Source: Archaeoglobi archaeon
Lineage (GTDB): Archaea > Halobacteriota > Archaeoglobi > Archaeoglobales > Archaeoglobaceae
Reading direction: 5' to 3'
Assembly: GCA_029259345.1 (NCBI GenBank)
Contig: JAPDIX010000012.1
Coordinates: 1 to 59,932 of the forward strand
DNA: 59,932 nt
In this document: positions 42,294-50,897 of the stretch, in pieces
Numbering within the stretch: position 1 is the first letter of the stretch
How the letters are laid out: each line of letters starts with the position of its first letter
Notes under the pieces: model-generated
Told to the model about the DNA's origin: nothing
The model's input: only the letters and a program-made list of their open reading frames with translations
The model's database searches: none
Translations under genes and position numbers: made by a program

Positions 42294-43165
42294 ATGAGGA
42301 GAAGCGAAAAGGTTGTGGGAGGGCCTTTGAGAGTGGGTCATCGGGCTTTGCTGAGATGTGCCGGTTTAACCGATGAAGATTTTCAGAAGCCAATTGTTGC
42401 CATCGTTAATTCATGGAATGAAGTTGTTCCGGGACTCATGCATTTGAAGCAACTTGCCCACCACGTTAAGATGGGAATAAGAGAGAAGGGAGGAGTACCT
42501 CTTGAGTTCAATACGATAGCAATCTGCGATGGGGTTGCAATGGGACATGAAGGGACGAGAGCACCTCTGCCAAGTAGAGAAACCATAGCGGACTCTATAG
42601 AGCTTATGACTGAAGCTCACGGTTTTGACCCAATGGTTTGCATCTGCACCTGCGACAAGATTGTGCCCGGAATGCTGATGGCAGCTGCAAGACTCGACAT
42701 ACCAACTGTTTTTGTTCTGGGTGGAGGAATGCTGCCATTCAAACCCTCTTACGGGAGGTTTAAAGGAAGGGAAATGACAGCCATAGATGTCGCTGAGATT
42801 TTTGAACTGATGCAGAGGGGCGAGATTGACGCAGAATACGCTAAGTATGTGGAGGAAAACATCTGCACAACAGCAGGTGCATGTGCTGGAATGTTCACCG
42901 CAAACACCATGCAGTGCCTTACCGAAGTTGTGGGTCTGACAATTCCGATGATGGCAACGACACCTGCAGCTTACTCTGCAAAGCTCAGGCTGGCTCTTGA
43001 AGCAGTAGAGCAGTTATGGATGCCTACAGGCAGGAAATCAAGCCAAGTGACGTCCTGACTGAGGAGACATTCGAAAATGCCATAATAGCAGATATGGCAC
43101 TTGGTGGCTCCACAAACACAGTTCTGCACCTCCCAGCTATTGCTAACGAACTCGGGATGAAAATC
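42294..43165 (+). pseudogene. ilvD: Dihydroxy-acid dehydratase, frameshifted and 3'-truncated
   Basis: MRRSEKVVGGPLRVGHRALLRCAGLTDEDF... to about 43004, then +1 frame continues [54 protein letters not shown] before homology stops. Confidence 0.88.
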
Positions 43166-43198
43166 CCGCAGTCGGGGGTTCAAATCCCTCCCGGCCCG
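43162..43198 (+). tRNA. 3' half of a tRNA gene (partial): anticodon-stem 3' strand, T-arm, acceptor 3' strand, discriminator G
   Basis: ...cccgcagtc GGGGG TTCAAAT CCCTC CCGGCCC G; 5-bp T-stem with 7-nt T-loop; no 5' half upstream (ilvD codons are there instead). Confidence 0.8.
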
Positions 43199-43431
43199 CT
43201 TCTTAGCTTTTCTCAACAAGATACTGGAGAAGTTACTGCGTGGAAATCTTCATAAGCTGAATAATCGCTAGGATTCCCCATGTTAAATGGGGTGAACGGG
43301 AAGATCTGGACTTTCTCTGCTTTGTAGTCTGCAGACTTTGTTTTGAACGGAGATGTGATTTTTCGCTTTAAGTTCTTGAGCATGAATGATAGGGAAAGTT
43401 AGACTTATTAAAGAACGGGTTACTTTGGTTC

Positions 43432-43788
43432 ATGAAACTGTGGCTGAAATTGACAATCGCCGGAGCGGTGATAATAATATCTGCAACCACTCTTTATATT
43501 CTTCCTGCCCCACTATACCCACTATATCTAATCCCTCAAATCGTCGTAGCTATTGCAGTTGTATTTTGTCTTTGGAAAAATCTTCAGAAAATTGTAAAAG
43601 AATATATTAAAGCAGTTGTTGCAGGAGTCTCAGGAGGATTATTCTTTTCTCTCATAAGTGAAGTATCAACTCCAAATGCAAATTTAGGTATAACATTAGG
43701 TCACCTCGGCTTAGGCATAAGCATATTGGTATTCTTTATGTTACTTTATCTCGCTGTTGAGGAGTTTACTGAAGAAGAAAGTGATTAA
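43432..43788 (+). CDS. Small membrane protein, unknown
   Basis: 118 aa with about 3-4 predicted TM segments, AT-richer than neighbours; inside the putative element scar. Confidence 0.55.
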   Translation: MKLWLKLTIAGAVIIISATTLYILPAPLYPLYLIPQIVVAIAVVFCLWKNLQKIVKEYIKAVVAGVSGGLFFSLISEVSTPNANLGITLGHLGLGISILVFFMLLYLAVEEFTEEESD

Positions 43789-43794
43789 AAGCGA

Positions 43795-44120
43795 GAAACA
43801 CCGAGGCTGATGTAACCGCCGGATGTCTTCTCTGCAGCCCAGACTGCTAAAGCATTCATCGTGGGAATCCCTGCCTGGCCTCCATCTTAATGCCAGTTCT
43901 CGTCAGCGGGTATTCGAAGAACTGCAGCCCCTTGATGAGATCCTCAATATAGGGATACCTGACCTCGCCGTTTTCGATTACAGCCTGCAGTCTTTGAATC
44001 AGCTAGACCTTGGACTTGGATGTGAACACGCAGCCCTCCGCTCCGATGTTAGTTAAGTCTTCCAGCACGGGATCTCCAACTCCCGACGAGTCGATCAGAA
44101 CTTTGGTAGAGTGGTGATGT
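43795..44120 (-). pseudogene. Degraded phage/virus terminase large-subunit C-terminal (nuclease domain) remnant
   Basis: Minus-strand translation: VLIDSSGVGDPVLEDLTNIGAEGCVFTSKSKV*LIQRLQAVIENGEVRYPYIEDLIKGLQFFEYPLTRTGIK, then (frameshift) ALAVWAAEK; matches the VLIDSTGVGDP...GY.FT..SK..LI..L..AIE.GEIR.P...L..EL..FEYE...HDD..IALALA pattern. Confidence 0.72.
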
Positions 44121-44351
44121 GGGGAGAACCATATCAAGGTAATGTGCAATCTCGGCTTATTTCGCTTTATTTTCTATTTAGAGGCTTTTGAGGATGATTT
44201 ATTTTGTCCGGACACATGGGCTTCTGTCCGCATAATTTTACTTTAAAATCCCCAAGATGTCCTATCATTGGGAACAACGTCAAAGCGGTGGAAAACTACA
44301 AAAACTTAAGATTTGAAATGTTACAGTAGTAATTTGATAGGAGGTGTTAAG

Positions 44352-45047
44352 ATGAAAATAACATGGTTGGGACATGCGGCCTTTCTGCTGGAGGGCAGCA
44401 TGAAGGTTTTGATTGACCCGTTCCTCACAGGAAACCCAAACGCTCCGGTAAAGCCAGAAGACGTGGAGGCAGATTACATCGTGGTGACGCATGGCCATGG
44501 AGACCATCTCGGAGATGCAGTAGAGATAGCAAAGAAGAATGAGGCTCCAGTTGTGTGCATTCACGAACTTTCAAGAATTCTTGCAAAAAAGGATGTAGAA
44601 GCTGTTGGTATGAATATGGGTGGCACCTTGAGAACTGGCAGTATTGCTGTCACAATGGTTCCTGCGTGGCACTCTGCAGACGTTGAGGATGAGCAGGGGA
44701 ATATCATCAGTGCTGGCATGTCCGCTGGCGTTATCGTTTCAATGGATGGTGTTAGAGTGTACCATACGGGCGACACTGACGTGTTTCTGGATATGCAGCT
44801 AATCGGTGAGCTCCACAAGCCCGATGTGATGCTCGTGCCAATAGGCGACTACTATACAATGGGTATAGCCGGAGCGGTGAAGGCTTTAGAACTTGTCAGG
44901 CCCAAGGTGGCAATTCCAATGCACTATAACACGTTTCCGCTAATCGAAAAAGACCCGGAGGATTTCAGGAAGGCTGTTAAGGCTAAAGGACTTAATGTGG
45001 AAGTAGTAATACTCAACCCGGGAGAGAGCTACGAGTTTAGCAGGTAA
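44352..45047 (+). CDS. UPF0173-family metal-dependent hydrolase (MBL fold)
   Basis: MKITWLGHAAFLLEG...VVTHGHGDHLGDAVEIAKK...VYHTGDTDVF...AIPMHYNTFP. Confidence 0.93.
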   Translation: MKITWLGHAAFLLEGSMKVLIDPFLTGNPNAPVKPEDVEADYIVVTHGHGDHLGDAVEIAKKNEAPVVCIHELSRILAKKDVEAVGMNMGGTLRTGSIAVTMVPAWHSADVEDEQGNIISAGMSAGVIVSMDGVRVYHTGDTDVFLDMQLIGELHKPDVMLVPIGDYYTMGIAGAVKALELVRPKVAIPMHYNTFPLIEKDPEDFRKAVKAKGLNVEVVILNPGESYEFSR

Positions 45048-45074
45048 CTAATTTTTATTTCAAATATCAAAACT

Positions 45075-45827
45075 TCAGGCGATCACCTTTTTACCTAAAA
45101 CATCCCCAAGACCAGCCAACTGGTTCAGAACACTCAAGGCAGTGTGCGTAATCACGTATCTTTTTCTCAAACCCTCCTGAGCAATATATCCAGCCTCCAT
45201 CAGGTTCCGCAGGTGGAACTGCAGATGTCCTCCCTTAATCCCAACTGCCCTCTCAAGTTCTGCATAGCTTTTTCCTCCTTTGGCAAGGGTTTTCAGTATT
45301 TTAATTCTTATGGGATTGGACAATGGAGTTAAGAGTTCAGCCAGCATTCCCTCATCCATCTCCTCAATCTTTTTCCATTGCCTTAAAACAGCCCTTCTGC
45401 GCTCTTCAATCTCCATAGACTGCTTGATAAGACTCTCGAGCGTCTCGAAGGTGTCAATGATACTCTCCATACAGTTCCTGTCAGGGCAAACTGCAGAATT
45501 GAGATGTTTCGAAACAGCCCCCTTGTGCTTTTTCAGTTCTTTAAGCGACTCTTCACCGCCCTTCTCTGCATAAATCCTTATAACTCTGGAGGTGGCTTTG
45601 TTCACCCTGCTAAGACAGAGATCCCTGAACTTGCAACTATCGGGGCTTAATTCCCTTATTTTGTAGTACTCGTTTCTTGCGGCAACTTTAAGTTCCGCCA
45701 AGAACTCCTTTTCGCTACTCTTTTCCACAAGAGCTTCAACTGCAGTGCCAAGCACCATTACGCTATCCTGTAGAGCATCAATTTTCCTACTAATCTCCTC
45801 CATCTTCTTGAGCAGCTCTTCCAACAT
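45075..45827 (-). CDS. ArsR-like winged-helix transcriptional regulator
   Basis: LTPLSNPIRIKILKTLAKGGKSYAELERAVGIKGGHLQFHLRNLMEAGYI. Confidence 0.85.
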   Translation of the reverse strand: MLEELLKKMEEISRKIDALQDSVMVLGTAVEALVEKSSEKEFLAELKVAARNEYYKIRELSPDSCKFRDLCLSRVNKATSRVIRIYAEKGGEESLKELKKHKGAVSKHLNSAVCPDRNCMESIIDTFETLESLIKQSMEIEERRRAVLRQWKKIEEMDEGMLAELLTPLSNPIRIKILKTLAKGGKSYAELERAVGIKGGHLQFHLRNLMEAGYIAQEGLRKRYVITHTALSVLNQLAGLGDVLGKKVIA

Positions 45828-45851
45828 TGGACTATACCCAATCTCCCACTA

Positions 45852-45885
45852 TATAAAACTATAGCTTCTGCGATACAGTTATATA
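45852..45885. promoter_or_regulatory. Imperfect inverted repeat in divergent promoter region
   Basis: TATAAAACT...AGTTATATA (8/9 complementary) between the 45075-45827 regulator and the 45917 gene. Confidence 0.45.
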
Positions 45886-45916
45886 ATTCGAACAAAAGAT
45901 TTGAGGAGGTGAAAGA

Positions 45917-47027
45917 ATGCACCATTCCCACCATCTTGAAATTTATGAGAAATTGAGAGAGAAGCTGGATAAAGCACCAGTTGGTCTGCCAAAGACTGTC
46001 AGCGGAGTTGAAAAAGAAATTTTGAGTGTCCTTTTCGATGAGGAGGAGGCCAAGATAGCTCTGCACATGCCCTTCGTAAGGTTCACTGCAGAGATGCTTG
46101 CCGAAAAAACTGGAAAGAGTTTGGATTACATCGAGAAAAATTCTGAACGAGATGACAAAGAAAGGGACTGTATGGAAAGGAGAGAAAGAGGGGAAGGTTT
46201 ACTACAGGCTTTTCCCCGTCATTGTGGGATTGGCTGAGATGCCCTTTTTGCCCGGTCCGGGGAAAGACCCGAGACAGGAGAAGCTTGCCCCTCTGTGGGC
46301 AAAATACCGCAAAGAGGGATTTCTGGATGAGCTCGGAGACAGAGAACACGCAATTTTAAGAGCGCTGCCTGAGAGAGACACAATATCTAAGCAGTCAACA
46401 ATACTGCCCTCCGAGGATGCGGAGAGGCTTGTGAGGGAGAGGGATTATCACGCGGTTGGCTACTGCCCGTGCAGAATAATGGCAAAGCTTGTTGGGGAGG
46501 GATGCAGGCACAGCCTTGAAGTTTGCCTTCATTTCGGTTCTCTCGCCAAATATATGGTCGAACATGGCTATGCGAGAAGGATAACAGTAGATGAAGCTGT
46601 AGAAATCCTGAAGAAATCCAACAGGGAAGGACTTGTGCATGTCACAGAAAGAAGCAAGGGGCCAATAAGCACGATCTGCAACTGCTGCAGCGACTGCTGT
46701 GCTTTCTTCAAAGCGGTTCATGAGGCAAAGCATCCCAACACAATAGCCCACTCAAGCTACTTTGCGAGCGTAGACCATTCGAAGTGCATCGCGTGCGGAA
46801 TCTGCATGCTTCGATGCCCGATGAAGGCCATAAGGGTTAAGGTGAACCGGGAGCCTGCAAATGTTGACGTTCAGAAATGCTTAGGTTGTGGGGTTTGCGT
46901 TCCAACCTGCCCGGTTGAGGCAATAGAGCTTGTTGAAAGGGAAGAGCTGATGGAGTGGCCAGATCATATGACCTACTATCAGGAGCTGCTTGCTGACAGA
47001 GGAAAGGATCCATCAGGGCTGTTCTGA
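45917..47027 (+). pseudogene. 4Fe-4S ferredoxin-domain protein (paralog of 233-1255) interrupted by a single frameshift
   Basis: Frame 1 to ...EKTGKSLDYIEK then frame 2 ILNEMTKKGTVWKGEKEGKVYYRLFP...; shift at the AAAAA run near 46135; CIACGICMLRC and CLGCGVCVPTC intact. Confidence 0.8.
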
Positions 47028-47104
47028 GATGGGGTAATGAAACTTTTGAACCAATAGAGTTTGGCGGAATGAAAGCGAAACCAAATCGTGTTACCAGAGC
47101 CCAC

Positions 47105-47371
47105 TAAGCAGCTTCAAAGGCTGGATTGATAAGTTTCACGTTCTCGCTGGCAAGGGAGCTTGCCCCTGATATCCCGGTTAACGCAATTGCCCCCGGCCCA
47201 ATAAATACCGAAATCATTGACCAGCAAACCAAAGACATGCTTGCAAGGATAATTCCGCTGGGAAGGATAGCAACTCCAGAAGAGATTGCCCATGCAGTGG
47301 TATTTGTGGCTGAGAATGATTATCTGACGGGGAGTGTGATTGATATAAATGGAGGGAGATACATGTGTTAA
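47105..47371 (+). pseudogene. C-terminal fragment of short-chain dehydrogenase (FabG-like)
   Basis: *AASKAGLISFTFSLARELAPDIPVNAIAPGPINTEI...YLTGSVIDINGGRYMC; TAA at the Tyr of YxxxK; no Rossmann N-terminus. Confidence 0.85.
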
Positions 47372-47389
47372 TGCTTAAAATTCAGGAAG

Positions 47390-48106
47390 TCAGACAAAAA
47401 GGCTGACCTCAACCTCTCTGAACTTCCTGTAGTGCTCGACTATCGTTCTACCGTCTATAAACGGAATTCCTTTTTCCTCCGCATACTCCATTGCCTTCTC
47501 TTTCGTCAGTGCTTTTCCGGTCTCAGCATCCAGCATTTCGCATATCGCAACTGCGGGTGCTATGCCTGCCATCTCCGCCAGAGCAACGCTGAGTTCGGTC
47601 TGACCAACTCTCTCATAAGTTAAGCCGTCAGCAGCTCTCAGCAAAGCTACATGCCCCGGACTCCTGAATTCACTGCCAAAGTCAACTTTTTTGCCCATCA
47701 TGACTTCATCAACAACCTCTCCCACTCTCCTGATTGTCAGCGCCCTGTCAACGTCGGTGATGCCTGTGAAGGTATCCCTGTGGTTGACCCAGAGAGAGAA
47801 GGAGCTCCTTGAATCGTATTTTATGTCGTCAGCATCAGCTATTTTCCTTATCTGGGGTATTTTCTCACTTGCAACTCTCAGAACATCGTGCATGAATGGT
47901 AGACCGAGCTTTTCAGCTGCCATCGGATGGATTGCGACACATATCAGCCCTCCACCATCAATTCTCATCATTGCAACCTCATCTCTTCCCACATGGACTG
48001 CAGGAATTGCTATATCCGTCTCCCCCTCCCTGTCATCGAAGTCGTAAATGAGCACAGGGGAGCCATTCCTAAAAGCCTTAAGCGATTCATCAAAATCCAG
48101 TATCAT
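47390..48106 (-). CDS. ribB: 3,4-dihydroxy-2-butanone 4-phosphate synthase
   Basis: VLIYDFDDREGETDIAIPA...FGSEFRSPGHVALLRAADGLTYERVGQTELSVALAEMAG. Confidence 0.93.
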   Translation of the reverse strand: MILDFDESLKAFRNGSPVLIYDFDDREGETDIAIPAVHVGRDEVAMMRIDGGGLICVAIHPMAAEKLGLPFMHDVLRVASEKIPQIRKIADADDIKYDSRSSFSLWVNHRDTFTGITDVDRALTIRRVGEVVDEVMMGKKVDFGSEFRSPGHVALLRAADGLTYERVGQTELSVALAEMAGIAPAVAICEMLDAETGKALTKEKAMEYAEEKGIPFIDGRTIVEHYRKFREVEVSLFV

Positions 48107-48759
48107 ACCAGCACCTCCACTTCAACAATATCTCCGTCTTTCAAGCCGAGTTTCTCTCTCAGCTTTACGGGAGCGATTATCTCAAGGATTTCGGATGGGT
48201 AATGCGTCCTCTTAGGTATAACAACCGCTCCCTCCACACCACCAACCCTGCATTTGAATGCTTTAACCTCTCCAAAGGTTCTGTCCTCGGTTGAGAAACC
48301 CTCAATTAAGATTCCCGACTCCTCGTCAAGTCTCCTCCGGAAATACATCTCTTCCTTGGGGATTTTTAGGTTTAAGGTTCCCGGATAGGGGTCGAAGCCG
48401 AGTTTCTCTTTAAACTGCCTCTTGTATCCGTTTAGAGAGACATAGTATCTGCCCTCTCCAACACCGCTGAAAACCTCTCCCCTAATCTTTATGCTCTCTC
48501 CACCATCGAAAATTTTTTTGTAGTCCACGTATTCTCTATAGAGTGTCTGCTTCCCCTTCTCCGTAATAACGACGAACTGGCCATCTTTGGTCAATGTTCG
48601 GTCTATCAGACCTTCCCCCTCCAGTTCCTTGAGTTTTCTTGCAGCGGTCTGCAAACTCTGACCGATTTTCTCAGCTAACTCCTTTGAGCTTATCTTCACG
48701 ACCTTTCTTGAAGCGTTCATCAAAGCAAGAGACTTCAGAACCTCCAGCATTTCTCTCAA
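48103..48759 (-). CDS. rbkR: HTH plus CTP-dependent riboflavin kinase (RbkR-type)
   Basis: N-terminal wHTH (ELAEKIGQSLQTAARKLKELEGEGLI) + GRYYVSLNGYKRQFKEKLGFDPYPGTLNLK (DUF120 RFK). Confidence 0.9.
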   Translation of the reverse strand: MREMLEVLKSLALMNASRKVVKISSKELAEKIGQSLQTAARKLKELEGEGLIDRTLTKDGQFVVITEKGKQTLYREYVDYKKIFDGGESIKIRGEVFSGVGEGRYYVSLNGYKRQFKEKLGFDPYPGTLNLKIPKEEMYFRRRLDEESGILIEGFSTEDRTFGEVKAFKCRVGGVEGAVVIPKRTHYPSEILEIIAPVKLREKLGLKDGDIVEVEVLV

Positions 48760-48923
48760 ATTTGAGAGGCATCTCAGAAAATATAAAGCTTTTTACGCTG
48801 GGTTAATTGTTATTTTTGTGTACAACAAAAGTGTTAAACAAAAAGCCGTCATTAGGCGATCTAACTTATCAAGCACCATATCAGCTCGAAGTCAAAATTT
48901 AACCCTTTTCCAATGATCTGATT

Positions 48924-50141
48924 TCAACTTGTTCTCTCAAGCCTCTTCTTCACGCTCTCAGCATGAAATCTCAGCCCTTCAGCTTCAGCAATCTTGATTA
49001 TTGCATCTCCAATTCTGTTCATCGTTTCCTCGCTCAGCATTTGAAAAGTGAAGTGCTTCATGAAGCTCTCGACACTCAGTCCACTATACATCCTTGCAAA
49101 GCCCGCTGTTGGTAGAACATGATTCGTCCCGGAAGCATAATCGCCAGCGGCAACCGGAGAGTAATTTCCGAGAGAGACGCTTCCAGCATTTCTGATTTTG
49201 GTCAGCAACTCTTCGGGATTCTCAACGGCAATTGTCAGGTGTTCAGGGGCAAACTTGTTAGATATCTCGATTGCTCTCTCAACACTCTCAACAACTGCTA
49301 TTCTGAAATTCTCAAAGCTGCTATACTTTTCCACCAGTTCTCTAACTCTCTCAGCAAGGTCTCTTGAGGTTACTAACACCACAGCTACAGCCATAGGGTC
49401 GTGTTCAAGCTGAGCCAAGCAGTCGTAAGCTATAAACTCGGCATTTGCAGTGTCATCTGCAATAACCAGAATTTCAGAGGGGCCGGCGGGCATATCAATC
49501 GCCACATCCTTTGCAACCAGCAGTTTCGCTGCGGTGACGTAAATGTTTCCTGGCCCTACTATCTTGTATACTTTCGGTATACTTTCAGTTCCGTAAGCCA
49601 TGGCTGCTATTGCCTGTGCTCCCCCAACTTTGTAAACGGCGTCAAATCCTGCCATGTCGAGAGCAACAAGGGTAAGCGGGTTGACATCTCCGTCCTTATT
49701 GGGTGGTGTGCAGGCTATCAGCTTTTCAACTCCCGCAATCTTTGCGGGGATACCAACCATGAGGGCTGTTGATGGATAGCTCGCTCTTCCACCTGGAATG
49801 TAGGCTCCAACCTTCTCAATTGGCGTGTAAATTTTGCCCATCAAACAGTCTTCGAACTGAATTCTCATATCCCTCTCAACTGCTGTTACGTAATGAAATC
49901 TCTCAATAGTTTCCTTTGCAACTTCTAAGGCGTCAATCAAATCGTCACTTACTTCATCGTATGCTGCATCAATCTCATCTTCGCCAACTTTAATTTCCTT
50001 AAGGTCAATACCATCAAACTCCTTCGTGAACCTTATTACCGCTCTATCCCCCTCTCTTCTTACCGCATCCACCACAGGCTTGACCTTCTCGATGTAATCA
50101 TCAATCTTGAATTCCCTTCTGAGGCTGAGAATTTCGTTCAT
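48924..50141 (-). CDS. hisD: Histidinol dehydrogenase
   Basis: GKIYTPIEKVGAYIPGGRASYPSTALM, KVGGAQAIAAMAYGT, GPGNIYVTAAK, DMPAGPSEI, HDPMA (EHDP). Confidence 0.96.
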   Translation of the reverse strand: MNEILSLRREFKIDDYIEKVKPVVDAVRREGDRAVIRFTKEFDGIDLKEIKVGEDEIDAAYDEVSDDLIDALEVAKETIERFHYVTAVERDMRIQFEDCLMGKIYTPIEKVGAYIPGGRASYPSTALMVGIPAKIAGVEKLIACTPPNKDGDVNPLTLVALDMAGFDAVYKVGGAQAIAAMAYGTESIPKVYKIVGPGNIYVTAAKLLVAKDVAIDMPAGPSEILVIADDTANAEFIAYDCLAQLEHDPMAVAVVLVTSRDLAERVRELVEKYSSFENFRIAVVESVERAIEISNKFAPEHLTIAVENPEELLTKIRNAGSVSLGNYSPVAAGDYASGTNHVLPTAGFARMYSGLSVESFMKHFTFQMLSEETMNRIGDAIIKIAEAEGLRFHAESVKKRLERTS

Positions 50142-50174
50142 GGAAAAAGTTATCGGAGGCTTTAAAATGTTTCA

Positions 50175-50897
50175 TCATTTCGCCAGCAAGCCAAGAAAAA
50201 CCATTTTCTGGAACAGTATTATCAAAGGCAGCTTTATGCTCAACCCAACAATGTCATCGCCGGTTCTGTAAACTCCAAAGGATTCGTATCCATCAGAAAT
50301 GAGCAATATTTCGAATTTATACCTAACTCCATCAATAGCTGTTTCCTCGAATATCGAGGCAAAATCCCCTCGAATCTCCATGACCTCAGCATCCAAATCT
50401 CTGAATTTGCTGGAATTGTCCGTAACAATTACAACTTTCGTCTTATCTCGTTTGACGGCCATAATCCTGTCAACCAAATCCCTCCTTGCTGTGATAACAA
50501 TAAGCTCGTTGCTTCCCTGAACTACAGCCTTTGCCCTATTTCTCACACCGGCAGAACCTCTCACACACCAGACGGGATGCTGCATACGCTGCTCGTACTT
50601 CATGTCTCTGAAAGCTTCAACAACTGTGTTTACAGTGCTAACAAAATCCTGCTTGTAGTCTTCAAGCACCTTTTCGGGATCAATCACCCTGAAAGAGGCT
50701 GGAGAGCTTTTTATTGTTTCCACAAAGCCTTTGGATTCAAGGGATTTCAGAACCTCGTAAACCTTTGGCCTTGGAACACCACTGATTTTGTGAATCTCAC
50801 TCGCCGTAGCCTCACCCTTTACCGCAAGAGCTGCATAAATTCTCGCCTCATAATCCCTGAACCCAAGCCTTCTTAGAGCTTCAACAACATTTTCCAT
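50175..50897 (-). CDS. TrmB-family transcriptional regulator
   Basis: LRRLGFRDYEARIYAALAVKGEATASEIHKISGVPRPKVYEVLKSLESKGFVE. Confidence 0.9.
   Translation of the reverse strand: MENVVEALRRLGFRDYEARIYAALAVKGEATASEIHKISGVPRPKVYEVLKSLESKGFVETIKSSPASFRVIDPEKVLEDYKQDFVSTVNTVVEAFRDMKYEQRMQHPVWCVRGSAGVRNRAKAVVQGSNELIVITARRDLVDRIMAVKRDKTKVVIVTDNSSKFRDLDAEVMEIRGDFASIFEETAIDGVRYKFEILLISDGYESFGVYRTGDDIVGLSIKLPLIILFQKMVFLGLLAK

Noticed and set aside
42971-43219. 82-aa minus-strand ORF containing '[17 protein letters not shown]'
   Set aside because: It is the reverse-complement translation of the tRNA 3' end ('AGRDLNPR' is a classic artefact of translated tRNA genes); useful only as confirmation of the tRNA fragment.
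43823-44056. 77-aa plus-strand ORF
   Set aside because: Antisense to the terminase-like relic; the minus strand carries the protein-like signal.
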